Shown here in pieces: positions 1 to 9,189 of a stretch of 32,753 nt of DNA. Made by a program: the position numbers and the translations under genes. Origin of the DNA: Treponema sp. (GTDB lineage: Bacteria > Spirochaetota > Spirochaetia > Treponematales > Breznakiellaceae); NCBI GenBank assembly GCA_031281555.1, contig JAITFK010000038.1, forward strand, positions 1-32,753, in the 5' to 3' direction. Under the pieces are notes generated by a model. That model had not been told where the DNA came from and searched no databases. It saw only the letters and a program-made list of their open reading frames with translations. The stretch's first letter is position 1; each line of letters begins with the position of its first letter.

Positions 1-1919
1 CACTTGGCAAGAGGTATTGATTTTGTGCTTCTGCACTCGGGAAATCCGGAGCAGGCAAGGAAAAATCCAAAACGTCCCAATTTTTTTAACAAAGGCTTTC
101 CGCATTTTTCGCAAATAAACTCTGTCTGTTCATCTAGGGTCCCTTTATAGGACTCAATATTTTTTGTAACTTCATCAACCGTATTTTTAAAAGGATCCCA
201 AAATTCACTTATCATCTGAGGCCAGCTTATTTTGTTCTCTTCTACATCATCCAGTTTTGTTTCCATGGAGGCGGTAAAATCAGCGTCAATATAAGCGTAA
301 AAATGCTCAACCAACACATCATTAATCAATTTGCCGAGAACGGTAGGGACAAGCTGTTTATTGGAGCGTGTAACATAATAACGGTCAAGCAGAACCGAAA
401 TAATCGGCGCGTAGGTTGAAGGCCGTCCAATACCTTTTTCTTCAAGAGTACGCACAATTGAAGCGTCAGTGTAACGAGGTGGCCCCTGTGTGAAATGCTG
501 TTCGCTTCTGAATTTTTCTATTTTAACAACATTTCCGGTTTTTAAAGACGGATAGGTATTTAAATTTTCTTCTTTGGAAGATAAAAGCTTAATAACCTTA
601 TAAAAACCCTTTTCTGTAAGTTTAGTTCCGCTTACGCGGAAAAGCCCTTCGTCACTACCTGAAACTACCTTGATATCGGCGCTGACAGTCCGGCTTTTTG
701 CATTGTTCATCTGACTTGAGATAAAACGTTCCCAGATGATTGTATAAAGTCTTAATTGATCTTTTGTAAGGTAATCTTTTACATAATCAGGCGTATACTC
801 AGTATATGTAGGCCTTATCGCTTCATGCGCGTCCTGTGCGTTTTTGCCTACGGTGTATTCAACAGCTTTCTCCGGCAATTCGGCAGGATAATTTTTTTCA
901 AGCCATGTACGCACATCTTCAAGCGCGGTTTGAGAGATACGAACGCTGTCTGTACGCATATAGGTAATCAGACCGACCATTGAAGAGCCTATATTTACGC
1001 CTTCATACAGCTGCTGAGCAACCTGCATGGTTTTACGTGATGTGAAATTAAGTCTGTTTGCTGCCGTCTGCTGAAGCTGTGATGTTGTAAACGGGGCTTT
1101 AGGCCTTATTGTCTTTTCTGTTTCTCTGACATCGGAAACAATACATTCCTTGTCATGAATCATTTCTATTATTGCCTTGACTTCGCCCTCGTTTTTTAAA
1201 ACAGGTTTGCTGTTATTCCAAAGTACAAGCTGTGCGGTATAATTTGTTTTCCCCGACTTAAAATCAGCTTCCAGCGTCCAGTATTCATCGGGGATAAAAT
1301 TGTCTACTTCTTTTTCACGTTCACAGATAAGGCGAAGCGCTACAGACTGGACACGCCCGGCGGATAAGCCGTTTTTTACTTTTTTCCAGAGAAGAGGCGA
1401 AAGATTATAACCTACAAGTCTGTCCAGAACACGGCGGGCTTTTTGCGCCGATACTTTGGCTTCGTCAATTGTACGCGGATTAACAACAGCTTCTTTAATT
1501 GCCTGCGGCGTTATTTCATTAAAACTTATTCGCTCTATAGGCACTTCTTTCGTTTTTGCAGTGATAGCGTTTCTTAAATGCCATGCAATCGCTTCGCCTT
1601 CACGGTCATTATCGCATGCCAGTAAAACCTTTCCTGCGTTTTTTGCGTCTGTTTGCAGTTCTTTCAGTATACTCGCTCTTCCGCGTACTGTTATGTACTC
1701 AGGCTCAAAGTTGTGCTCAACATCAATTGCCGTTCTTGATTTCGGAAGGTCTATAAGATGGCCCATTGACGCTTTTACGTTATACGAAGAACCCAGATAT
1801 TTCCCGATTGTCTTTACCTTTCCGGGAGATTCCACAATCACAAGAATCTGTTTTTCTTTTGGTTTTGAGTTTATCTTTTTTTTCTTACCGTCTTTTTTCA
1901 CTTTTGTTTCCGCTGCCAT
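1..1919 (-). CDS. topA: DNA topoisomerase I (type IA), C-terminus cut by window edge
   Basis: Type IA topoisomerase that relaxes negative supercoils by cutting and passing one DNA strand. I translated 639 codons without a stop before the left edge. The N-terminal Toprim domain is visible (VESPGKVKTIGKYL near residue 25, then the DNDREGEAIAWHL acidic motif). The active-site motif YMRTDS places the catalytic tyrosine at residue 320, close to Tyr319 of E. coli TopA. A four-cysteine zinc-ribbon begins near the edge (Cys603, 606, 623, 629), so more ribbons or a basic tail may follow outside. The start is ATG with AAGGA just upstream. The gene lies 9 bases after dprA and is probably the last or nearly last gene of the division operon. 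Family assignment is certain; total length is unknown. Confidence 0.97.
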   Translation of the reverse strand, partial: MAAETKVKKDGKKKKINSKPKEKQILVIVESPGKVKTIGKYLGSSYNVKASMGHLIDLPKSRTAIDVEHNFEPEYITVRGRASILKELQTDAKNAGKVLLACDNDREGEAIAWHLRNAITAKTKEVPIERISFNEITPQAIKEAVVNPRTIDEAKVSAQKARRVLDRLVGYNLSPLLWKKVKNGLSAGRVQSVALRLICEREKEVDNFIPDEYWTLEADFKSGKTNYTAQLVLWNNSKPVLKNEGEVKAIIEMIHDKECIVSDVRETEKTIRPKAPFTTSQLQQTAANRLNFTSRKTMQVAQQLYEGVNIGSSMVGLITYMRTDSVRISQTALEDVRTWLEKNYPAELPEKAVEYTVGKNAQDAHEAIRPTYTEYTPDYVKDYLTKDQLRLYTIIWERFISSQMNNAKSRTVSADIKVVSGSDEGLFRVSGTKLTEKGFYKVIKLLSSKEENLNTYPSLKTGNVVKIEKFRSEQHFTQGPPRYTDASIVRTLEEKGIGRPSTYAPIISVLLDRYYVTRSNKQLVPTVLGKLINDVLVEHFYAYIDADFTASMETKLDDVEENKISWPQMISEFWDPFKNTVDEVTKNIESYKGTLDEQTEFICEKCGKPLLKKLGRFGFFLACSGFPECRSTKSIPLAK

Positions 1920-1928
1920 ATTACGTCC

Positions 1929-2897
1929 TTATATCTCAATCTTAAGAAAATTTGCCATTGAAAAGACAATATCACTTACTTCTGCGCCTGAAAAATCCGT
2001 ATTTCCGTTGTTATCCGAAACTTTCATATTCCATTTTTTAAGGATATCATTCCCCGAATAAATAATTTCCGCTCCGTCCTGCGCAAGTTTTATAGTTCCG
2101 CGTTTATCGTAAATACCCTGCTTTACTCCGCTTGAAGAAGTCCAAAGATCCTTACCGTGTTCATGCGCAAAATCTGCTGTTATAAGGGCTCCTGACTTTA
2201 GCGGCGCTTCCACAATTAACACACTTCGCGAAAGAGCTGAAATAATCCTGTTCCTCGCCGGAAAACTCCACTTGCTGGGACGCACACCCGGAGGATATTC
2301 CGAAATAAGCGCTCCTTTTGAATCAATTATCTGTCTTGCAAGATGCCTATTTATTGATGGAAAAATCTCATCGACTCCCGATCCAAGCACCGCGTATCCC
2401 GGGACACCGCTTGCAAGGTTTCCCCTATGCGCCATTGAATCAATCCCAAGAGCAAGGCCTGAAATTACGGATATTCCCGCTTTTCCGGATTCGAAAGCCA
2501 GTTTATATGCCTGCGCTGAACCTTCCGGGCTTGGTTTTCTTGTTCCCGCCATACCAAGCAAAGGCTTTTCAGGATCGGGAAGAATGCCTTTATAAAAAAT
2601 TACCGTCGGCGGATCATATATTTCCCTCAATAATGGCGGATAACTTACATTTATATAAGATACCCATTTAATTGAACGTATTTTACATATTGTGTCTATT
2701 CGGTCAGCTTTATCGCGAATATCGTTGATATCCCAGTTTTTATTTATCTTCCGCTTAAGCATTTCTTCTATATGTTCTTTCGACAATATCAATATATCTT
2801 CTTCACACTTGAATAAATTGAGAATTCTGATTTTTTCTTTCGCCGCTAATCCGGGCATAAGGGAAATAATTAAATCCAACAATCCGCGTTCATTCAT
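1929..2897 (-). CDS. dprA: DNA-processing protein DprA/Smf
   Basis: DprA binds single-stranded DNA and loads RecA during natural transformation; in bacteria not known to be competent its role is unclear. The Rossmann-like DprA domain is complete: SGLALGID at 146-153 with the following MAHRGNL, FPARNRII at 212-219 and SGALITA at 235-241. An N-terminal helical region occupies about residues 1-80. At 322 residues it is shorter than many DprA proteins and I see no clear C-terminal winged-helix domain. The ATG has a strong GGGGAGG site four bases upstream. It overlaps the end of the TPR gene by 8 bases and is followed by topA, a dprA-topA pairing seen in many bacteria. Identity is confident; no other competence gene is visible here. 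Confidence 0.95.
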   Translation of the reverse strand: MNERGLLDLIISLMPGLAAKEKIRILNLFKCEEDILILSKEHIEEMLKRKINKNWDINDIRDKADRIDTICKIRSIKWVSYINVSYPPLLREIYDPPTVIFYKGILPDPEKPLLGMAGTRKPSPEGSAQAYKLAFESGKAGISVISGLALGIDSMAHRGNLASGVPGYAVLGSGVDEIFPSINRHLARQIIDSKGALISEYPPGVRPSKWSFPARNRIISALSRSVLIVEAPLKSGALITADFAHEHGKDLWTSSSGVKQGIYDKRGTIKLAQDGAEIIYSGNDILKKWNMKVSDNNGNTDFSGAEVSDIVFSMANFLKIEI

Positions 2898-3639
2898 AAA
2901 GCCTCCCCTGAATAATATCTCTGTTAATCAACGCTTCTTCCCTTATCTTTTGATCTTTTGTACGGGAAATAATTCTGTCATATTGTTCAACTGCTTTGAT
3001 AAAGTTTTCAGTCATATAGTACGCTCTTGCAAGAACAAACATTGCCGAAACATCATAAGACTGTATTGTCAGATAACGTTCAAGATACGGAATCGCATCC
3101 TGCGGCCTGTCAAGCTCAAACACATAAAGAACAGAAAGACCGTACATTGGTTTTGTATATGTAACGTCAATTTCCAAAGCGCGCAGATAAGAAGCTTCGG
3201 AAAGTTTATAATAACGTTCTCTTTCTCTCTCATCGGCTGCAGAAAACCCGACTAATGATTTTGCGATATTTGCGGCGGAAACTCCGGTTAAATAAAAGAG
3301 AATAGCATCTTCTGTATTATAATAAATTGCCCTTTCAAGAGCTCCAAGCGCATCATTATGCAAATTTTTATCAGCAAGACGAATGGCAAGAATTTTCCAG
3401 TAAACGCCTGTCTGGGCGCCTTCTCTTACGTTCCGCTCAATTTGATCTTCATATAACGCTATTGCCTGTCTTAGTCCTTCAATTGTTTCAGGCGGTCCCC
3501 CGCGCGGACTTAATTCCGCAATGCGTTTTGCAAGTTCCCTGCTGTATTTTCCTGCTTGATTGCGGTACATATAGTTTATCAAAGCCACTGTAACAGCAAT
3601 AATAATAATCGCAAGAATAATTTCTTTTAATCTTTTCAT
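2890..3639 (-). CDS. Membrane-anchored TPR protein
   Basis: A 249-residue protein with an N-terminal hydrophobic segment (about residues 5-24) that looks like an uncleaved signal anchor, followed by a soluble region facing the periplasm. From about residue 50 the sequence is made of helical pairs typical of tetratricopeptide repeats, for example the segments ending KNLHNDALGALERAIYYN and RPQDAIPYLERYL, with VEQYDRIISR near the C-terminus. TPR domains are protein-binding scaffolds; no enzymatic motif is seen. Its place between a Xer recombinase and dprA, downstream of ftsZ, suggests co-expression with division functions but does not prove a division role. The ribosome site (GAGAG) is weak. The stop overlaps the dprA start by 8 bases. 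Function is unknown. Confidence 0.85.
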   Translation of the reverse strand: MKRLKEIILAIIIIAVTVALINYMYRNQAGKYSRELAKRIAELSPRGGPPETIEGLRQAIALYEDQIERNVREGAQTGVYWKILAIRLADKNLHNDALGALERAIYYNTEDAILFYLTGVSAANIAKSLVGFSAADERERERYYKLSEASYLRALEIDVTYTKPMYGLSVLYVFELDRPQDAIPYLERYLTIQSYDVSAMFVLARAYYMTENFIKAVEQYDRIISRTKDQKIREEALINRDIIQGRLYE

Positions 3640-3648
3640 ATTATTCTC

Positions 3649-4554
3649 TCACAGATCCATTATATTAAGTTTTGGAAGAAAACGTCTGTGATTTTCCCTA
3701 AGAAGCCCGACATCAACATGGGTATAAATTTGCGTTGTTGAAAGATCAGCATGACCCAAGAGTTCCTGAACAGTCCGTAAATCCGCTCCTCCCGCAAGCA
3801 ATGACGTAGCGAAACTATGCCTTAATGTGTGAATATGCGATGAAATTCCCGCAAGAGAAGCCCATTTCGCGTAATTTTTCCAGATACCCTTTCTTGAAAG
3901 CCTATTTCCGCTCCTTCCTATAAAAAGAGCGCCGCTCTTATTGGTCTTACCAGCCAATTTCCCGCGAGCCTCATTTAAATACTGGCTAAGCCAAACCGCG
4001 GCCTCCTTCCCAAACAGCACAAAGCGCTCCTTGTTCCCCTTTCCCCTGACTTTCGCAATGCCGCCTTCAATATCAATATCCCTGATATTAAGTTCCGCCG
4101 CTTCTGAAACACGAAGACCCGCGGAATAGATCAGCTCAAAAAGACACCTATCTCTTAAACCTAAAGGATTTTTTATCTCAATTTTATTTAAAAATCCGTC
4201 AATTGTTTCTCTGTCCATGACTTCGGGAAGATTTACCTTTCGTTTGGGACTCTCAATTACCACTGCCGGATTTTCTTTTACCAGTCTTTCATCCATTGCA
4301 AATTTGAAAAAAGAACGCAGAGCGGATATTGCTTTTGCCGTGGAACGGGAATTGATTTTATCAATATTACGGCGCATCGCAAAATAGTTTGAGAGAACTC
4401 CGGCGTCTGTGTTTTCCAAAGATATTTTTACCGTATCAAGAAAATCCAGAAAATGCCGGATTTCAAGACGGTAACTCTCTCTTGTTAACACAGCGCGGCG
4501 TTCTATTGCGGCAAGCCGCGAGCAAAATCTGTCAAGCAGTTCAGTATGTTCCAA
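3649..4554 (-). CDS. Tyrosine recombinase, XerC/XerD family
   Basis: Site-specific recombinase of the type that resolves chromosome dimers at dif sites during division. The N-terminal SAM-like core-binding domain covers about residues 1-95 and the catalytic domain about 110-295. All catalytic positions are present: Arg148, Lys172, His242, Arg245, His268 and the nucleophile Tyr277, a spacing very close to E. coli XerD. At 301 residues it has normal length. The start is TTG; GGAG for it lies within the last codons of ftsZ, only four bases separate the genes, and no earlier ATG fits. Co-transcription with ftsZ makes a role in dimer resolution likely. I cannot tell XerC from XerD from the sequence alone, so no symbol is given. 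Confidence 0.93.
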   Translation of the reverse strand: MEHTELLDRFCSRLAAIERRAVLTRESYRLEIRHFLDFLDTVKISLENTDAGVLSNYFAMRRNIDKINSRSTAKAISALRSFFKFAMDERLVKENPAVVIESPKRKVNLPEVMDRETIDGFLNKIEIKNPLGLRDRCLFELIYSAGLRVSEAAELNIRDIDIEGGIAKVRGKGNKERFVLFGKEAAVWLSQYLNEARGKLAGKTNKSGALFIGRSGNRLSRKGIWKNYAKWASLAGISSHIHTLRHSFATSLLAGGADLRTVQELLGHADLSTTQIYTHVDVGLLRENHRRFLPKLNIMDL

Positions 4555-4558
4555 TTTA

Positions 4559-5827
4559 TCACTTCTCCGTTAATTCCAGTTGTTTTCCTTCAGAACGGGA
4601 GATGTAATTTCTAAATACAGAAGGAACATCCAGGTCATCCTGATATTCTCTTTGCGGCAGATAATCAGGGCGTTTTGTTCTTTCAACCATTCTCATAAAT
4701 TCATTGTGGTCAATAAAATCAAAATCGGATGTTTTTACTGCATCTTCTGCCTTTTTTTCTATGTATTCGGTTTTTGAAAAACCTGTAGCGATTACCGTTA
4801 TCTGAATATTACCTTCCAATTCAGGATCAATGCGAACTCCGTGAATAATATGCACGTCAGGATCGCATTTTTCTTTTATTGTTTTTATTATATTCTGAAT
4901 TTCAACCATAGTAATATCTTTGGAACCTGCAATGTTAATCAAAACACCTGTAGCTCCGTCAATGCTTGTATCTTCAAGGAGGGGGTTGTCTATCGCATTT
5001 TTAACGGCATCAATAGCCCTGTTTTCACCGGAACCAAAGCCAATACCCATCAGTGCATCACCTCTGCCCTTCATGATTGTTTCTACATCTGCAAAGTCGG
5101 TATTTTGAAAACCTGTTTTTGTAATAAGCTCGGAAATTCCTCGAACTCCGCGGCATAAAACCTCATCAGCCAGTAAATAGGCATTATCATATGAAGTTTT
5201 ACTGTCAATAATTTTAAACAAATACTGGTTTGGAATAACAATTAACGTATCTACTTCCTGACGTAATTTTTCTATTCCTTCTTCGGCAAGCCTCATCTTG
5301 TAACGGCCTTCATATTCAAAAGGAGTAGTTACAACCGCTATGGTAAGGGCTCCAAGTTCTCTTGCTATTTTCGCTATAACAGGAACGGAACCTGTTCCTG
5401 TTCCTCCGCCCATACCCGCTGTAATAAAAACCATATCGGCTCCTTCCAACGCTTGCGCGATAGCTTCCCTGTCTTCAATAGCGGCTTGTTCGCCTTTTTC
5501 CGGTTTCCCTCCGGCTCCGCGTCCGCCCGTTACCTTGGCGCCGATTTGTACTTTAACCTCCGCTCTGCTTTTGTTGTAAAGATCCTGGCTGTCCGTGTTA
5601 ACTGAAATATAGTTAACTCCGTAAAGATTGTTGTCAATCATGCGGTTAAGCGCGTTTGCTCCGCCGCCGCCGGCCGAGATTACCTTAATAACTGCAGGTA
5701 AAACCTCTTCACAGGTTGTTTTTTTATCCTGAATAACCGCTTCCTGCGGTTTGAACGGGATAATTTGCGACTGTATTACTTTTGATTGTAATACACCAGG
5801 TCTTTCCTGTACCGATAGAACGTTCAT
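4559..5827 (-). CDS. ftsZ: Cell division protein FtsZ
   Basis: Tubulin-like GTPase that polymerises into the Z ring. The GTP-binding signature GGGTGTG is at residues 140-146, the preceding GGGGANA loop is near 53-59, and the T7 catalytic loop appears as NTDFADV. Relative to E. coli FtsZ there is an N-terminal extension of about 34 residues before VIKVI. The linker after the globular domain is short, and the C-terminal peptide LDVPSVFRN (from residue 399) matches the FtsA/ZipA-binding tail. Length is 422 residues. The start lies seven bases after a run of seven G, which may serve as the ribosome site. A 79-base gap separates it from ftsA, the largest in this operon, so it may have its own promoter, though I could not identify one confidently. 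Confidence 0.98.
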   Translation of the reverse strand: MNVLSVQERPGVLQSKVIQSQIIPFKPQEAVIQDKKTTCEEVLPAVIKVISAGGGGANALNRMIDNNLYGVNYISVNTDSQDLYNKSRAEVKVQIGAKVTGGRGAGGKPEKGEQAAIEDREAIAQALEGADMVFITAGMGGGTGTGSVPVIAKIARELGALTIAVVTTPFEYEGRYKMRLAEEGIEKLRQEVDTLIVIPNQYLFKIIDSKTSYDNAYLLADEVLCRGVRGISELITKTGFQNTDFADVETIMKGRGDALMGIGFGSGENRAIDAVKNAIDNPLLEDTSIDGATGVLINIAGSKDITMVEIQNIIKTIKEKCDPDVHIIHGVRIDPELEGNIQITVIATGFSKTEYIEKKAEDAVKTSDFDFIDHNEFMRMVERTKRPDYLPQREYQDDLDVPSVFRNYISRSEGKQLELTEK

Positions 5828-5834
5828 TTTTGTT

Positions 5835-5841
5835 CCCCCCC
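5835..5841 (-). promoter_or_regulatory. Poly-G tract acting as ftsZ ribosome site
   Basis: On the minus strand seven consecutive G residues end seven bases before the ftsZ ATG. Only a G-rich sequence is in position to pair with the 3' end of 16S rRNA, using G-U wobble. Homopolymeric G runs are prone to length change by slippage, and poly-G tracts are known to affect expression of some treponemal genes. Confidence 0.45.
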
Positions 5842-5906
5842 ATTAAAATATCATTATTAACTGTCATAAAATCCGGATCTTTAATATTAGTTCGGATTAA
5901 AAACAA

Positions 5907-7175
5907 TTAAAAAAATTCTTCTCTAAGCCATAATTTTAGTTTATCAATAACATTGCTTTTTCTATCAACCTGCCTTGGTTCAGAATCATATTCCGCCGCG
6001 TCTATTCCGGATCTTTTCTCTCCTTCAAGCGCAAGCCCTATAACTGTAGCAAAGGAAGGCTTTCTGTATTCTTCAACTAACCCTCCCAAATTTTGCGTTG
6101 GTATCGGACTTCCAATTCTCGCAGTCAGTTTTAATATATTATTCGCAAGTTCAACAACACCTGTCAAATCAGCTCCGCCGCCTGTCAAAACTACGCCGCC
6201 CCCGAGAGGACGAGGAATATTCAGCGTATCAAGATGTTGTTTAACCATTTTAAATATTTCTTCCATCCGCGGCCTTATTATTGTAAGTATCTGTGAACGC
6301 GGAATTGACATCGGCGGCCTTCCTCCGATTCCGGGTACAATGACAGTCTCATCGTCATCTAAAAGTTCATTCCAGCAGCAGCCTGCGTCAATCTTAATTC
6401 TTTCCGCATTGTCCATGGAGATATTTTTAATAATTGATATATCGCTTGTAACCTGAGCCCCGCCTGCGGGAATTGTATATGTAGAATACGGAGTTCCTTC
6501 AACATAAACAAGAACATCCGTAGTACCGCCGCCAAGATCGATTAAAACTACGCCAAGATCCATTTCGTCCTGCGTAAGTACAGCCCGTCCCGCGGCAAGT
6601 GTTTGTAAAATTAACTCATTGATTCTGAATCCGGCGCGGTTTACGCATTTGATAAGATTTTGCATGCCTGTTACCGTGCAGGTAATTATATGCACATCAC
6701 ACTCAAGACGTACTCCGATCATGTCAAGCGGATTCCTTATTCCCTTTTGATCATCTACCTTAAAATTTTGCGGGATTACCTCAATTATTTCCCTGTCTGT
6801 CGGTATTACTACAGCTTTCGCAATTTCAATTACGCGGTTAATATCATCCTGACTGATTTCCCTTTCTTTCGTATCTTTTCTTTTCCCGGAAACTCCCACA
6901 ACGCCGCGCGAATTTATTCCGTTAATATGGTTACCGCCAATCCCCGCCCAACAGCATGTAACTTCAAGCCCGCTCATCATTTCCGCGTCTTCAATAGCGC
7001 CGGCGACAGCCCGTAGAGTTGCTTCGATATTAACTACAACGCCCTTTCTTAAACCTGTTGATGGACGTATTCCTGATCCTATAATCTGAAGGACGCCGTT
7101 ATCGTCATATTCACAGACAATACAGCGTACGAATGCGGAACCTATGTCAAGCGAAACTACAATTTTACTATTCAT
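5907..7175 (-). CDS. ftsA: Cell division protein FtsA
   Basis: Actin-like ATPase that anchors FtsZ to the membrane and recruits later divisome proteins. Visible motifs are phosphate-1 (LDIGSAFVR, residues 9-17), phosphate-2 (DLGGGTTD) and the adenosine motif (LTGGGADL). The SHS2-type 1C domain lies between about 80 and 165. The C-terminus (VIDKLKLWLREEFF) fits the amphipathic membrane-targeting helix. Length, 422 residues, is normal. The ATG overlaps the ftsQ stop as ATGA, with GGGAG about nine bases upstream, so the two are probably translationally coupled. It is followed by the 79-base gap and ftsZ. Confidence 0.97.
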   Translation of the reverse strand: MNSKIVVSLDIGSAFVRCIVCEYDDNGVLQIIGSGIRPSTGLRKGVVVNIEATLRAVAGAIEDAEMMSGLEVTCCWAGIGGNHINGINSRGVVGVSGKRKDTKEREISQDDINRVIEIAKAVVIPTDREIIEVIPQNFKVDDQKGIRNPLDMIGVRLECDVHIITCTVTGMQNLIKCVNRAGFRINELILQTLAAGRAVLTQDEMDLGVVLIDLGGGTTDVLVYVEGTPYSTYTIPAGGAQVTSDISIIKNISMDNAERIKIDAGCCWNELLDDDETVIVPGIGGRPPMSIPRSQILTIIRPRMEEIFKMVKQHLDTLNIPRPLGGGVVLTGGGADLTGVVELANNILKLTARIGSPIPTQNLGGLVEEYRKPSFATVIGLALEGEKRSGIDAAEYDSEPRQVDRKSNVIDKLKLWLREEFF

Positions 7176-8011
7176 AAGGATTTCTCCCTTACCCTGTATG
7201 ACCCCATGCCTGATCTTAAATCAATCTCTGCCGGCTTTTCGGAACTGTCTTTGAAAACATCCAGCATCAGAAGCATATACCTAAGTCCGTCTTCCGTGAG
7301 ATTGTTTTCCATACGCACCATGATTGAGCTGTGAACAGGGTAAAGTATAATATCAAATCCCTCCCAGTCTTTTTGCTCAATGCGTATTTCAGAAATAGCG
7401 GATAATAATTCCGGTGAGGAACGCGACAGTTCAAAAAGACTATCGACTAACGGAACAAGTCCCGAAGGAAGATGCATGCCTAACTTAGGATTTTCAAAAC
7501 CTGAAAGAATTGGAAGGGTTGTTTCCTTCAGATCATCTCCCCTCTTGAAAAATACACCGCGCTTGTCAACAAAAAGCAGCGCTTGTTTCGAACCATTATT
7601 TACAAGAGTTACAGCGGCAGCCTGCCTCGGAGTTATGAAAACAGACAATTTATCGGGGAAACGTTTAATAACTGTTGCAGAATCCACTAGAATGTGGCTT
7701 GTAAGTTTTTCCTGTACTTTCTTTGCATTGGTAGAAACAAACGATGAATTTTCATCAAGATTCGCAAAGCTTAAGATTTCATTACGGTTTAATCCTGTAA
7801 TTTCCTGAACTTCAACAGTTGAAAAAGGGACAAACGGTGTTACGCCAAACAGCCAGATTAGTTCCGCTGCGAAAATCACCGCCGCTATTATTATGAGCCG
7901 TTTAAGGTTCTTTTCTATTTTAAACGAAGACTTTGCCTTTTTACCGAAATTCCCGGAAGAAGAAGCGCCTGTAAATACAGTATCAGAAGCGTATGAAAAT
8001 TCAGAAGCCAT
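7172..8011 (-). CDS. ftsQ: Cell division protein FtsQ/DivIB
   Basis: Bitopic divisome protein with a cytoplasmic N-terminus, one membrane segment and a periplasmic POTRA domain. I start it at the ATG giving MASEFSYASD because GGAGGA lies five bases upstream; the open frame extends 27 codons further but deep into ftsW. In this version (279 residues) the membrane helix is at about 41-60 (LIIIAAVIFAAELIWLFGV) and the POTRA region follows (STVEVQEITGLNRNEIL through FPDKLSVFITPRQAAAV). The rest fits the beta domain. FtsQ sequences diverge widely, so the call rests on the POTRA pattern plus position between ftsW and ftsA. It overlaps ftsW by 11 bases and ftsA by 4. Confidence 0.9.
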   Translation of the reverse strand: MASEFSYASDTVFTGASSSGNFGKKAKSSFKIEKNLKRLIIIAAVIFAAELIWLFGVTPFVPFSTVEVQEITGLNRNEILSFANLDENSSFVSTNAKKVQEKLTSHILVDSATVIKRFPDKLSVFITPRQAAAVTLVNNGSKQALLFVDKRGVFFKRGDDLKETTLPILSGFENPKLGMHLPSGLVPLVDSLFELSRSSPELLSAISEIRIEQKDWEGFDIILYPVHSSIMVRMENNLTEDGLRYMLLMLDVFKDSSEKPAEIDLRSGMGSYRVREKSL

Positions 8012-9179
8012 CTTTATCCTCCGGACTCTTGTAATTAGACATTGTATTTGAAATAGTTGCGTATTTATCTTCATTTCCAGCGACATTCGCAATTAGTCCT
8101 GCACAGATTAGCGTTGTCGCAAGTGAAGATCCTCCGGCTGAAAAAAAAGGAAGCGGAATCCCGGTAGCCGGCAATGCGCCCGACACTACGGCAATATTCA
8201 ATAACACCTGCGACACGATAATTGTCGTTAATGAAGCGGCAAGAAGCCTTCCGAACAATGATTCACATTTCCATGCAGCTCTGTATCCCAAAAATGCAAA
8301 GGCTGTAAGGATAGCAAAAAAAAGGATTATACCGATAAATCCGGTCTCTTCAACATAAGCGCTGAAAATAAAATCCGAATGAATCTCGGGAATACTCGCT
8401 ATCTTGCGTGTTCCTTCTCCTATTCCCTTCCCCCATAATCCTCCTGAAATAATAGCGTCACGGCTCGCATTTACCTGGAAACCTGCTCCAAGCGGATCCC
8501 ACTCAGGTTTTATGAAACTTACAAGACGTCTCACTCTGTGTTCTTTTGTAAAAACCAAGAGTACGGCAGCAGGCATTATCATCGCGAGGGCCGCCAAAAA
8601 GTAGCGGTAACGCATTCCGGCAAGGAAAAAAATTACCATCGCGTTAAACACAATAAATACAGCGGTAGAAAAATTATTTTGTATATAAATCAATCCGAAG
8701 AAAAGCCCGGTTATCAGTACTGGCGGCAGTATACCTGAATAAAAATTATCAAGATTACCTGCTTTTTTATCCAGCAGATGAGAAAGATACAACGGAAGGA
8801 CAAATTTTACCATTTCCGACGGTTGATATGAAAAAGAAGCTATTTCTATCCAGCGCGACGCGCCGTAACGTTCAACACCTATTCCCGGAATCAGCGTAAG
8901 AATACAAAGAAAAGCTGCAAGCCCTATAAAAAACATAATAAATTTACGGAATTTTTCAAGGTTGATTTTTGAAAAAATAAAGAATAAAACAATACCCGCT
9001 CCGCCGAAAATTAACTGCCTGATAATAAAATAATTACCATCACCGAAAAACCGCAGAGCAAACGCGTAAGACGCCGAATAAAGAGTAACAAGACCTGTCC
9101 CGAATAAAAGGATCACACATAAATAAAAGAGATGTACTGTTCTTTTGTTTCTCATTTGTTCAGCTTCAAAATGGTACAC
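8001..9179 (-). CDS. ftsW: SEDS glycosyltransferase FtsW
   Basis: Multi-pass membrane protein of the SEDS family that polymerises lipid II at the septum with a partner class B penicillin-binding protein. About ten hydrophobic segments are visible. Conserved SEDS stretches are RYGASRWIEI with YQPSEMVKF (about 104-126), WDPLGAGFQ (227-235, containing the conserved aspartate), GLWGKGIGEG (247-256) and PEIHSDFIFSAYVEETG. The start is GTG with AGGGAG upstream; an ATG eight codons later lacks a good ribosome site. No ftsI partner is encoded in this window. FtsW is chosen over RodA because of the divisome operon. Confidence 0.95.
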   Translation of the reverse strand: MYHFEAEQMRNKRTVHLFYLCVILLFGTGLVTLYSASYAFALRFFGDGNYFIIRQLIFGGAGIVLFFIFSKINLEKFRKFIMFFIGLAAFLCILTLIPGIGVERYGASRWIEIASFSYQPSEMVKFVLPLYLSHLLDKKAGNLDNFYSGILPPVLITGLFFGLIYIQNNFSTAVFIVFNAMVIFFLAGMRYRYFLAALAMIMPAAVLLVFTKEHRVRRLVSFIKPEWDPLGAGFQVNASRDAIISGGLWGKGIGEGTRKIASIPEIHSDFIFSAYVEETGFIGIILFFAILTAFAFLGYRAAWKCESLFGRLLAASLTTIIVSQVLLNIAVVSGALPATGIPLPFFSAGGSSLATTLICAGLIANVAGNEDKYATISNTMSNYKSPEDKDGF

Positions 9180-9189
9180 TTATTTCTCC

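Noticed and set aside
1456-2061. Plus-strand open frame of 201 codons across the topA start and dprA end
   Set aside because: It lies antisense to two confidently identified genes; its translation is low-complexity and shows no family motif.
2692-3255. Plus-strand open frame of 187 codons over dprA and the TPR gene
   Set aside because: Antisense shadow; cysteine- and isoleucine-rich translation with no recognisable domain.
5724-5906. Minus-strand 60-codon frame spanning the ftsA-ftsZ gap
   Set aside because: More than half overlaps ftsZ in another frame and it has no ribosome site; the gap is better read as regulatory.
5953-6456. Plus-strand open frame of 167 codons antisense to ftsA
   Set aside because: Mirror of conserved FtsA coding sequence; no motif or ribosome site.
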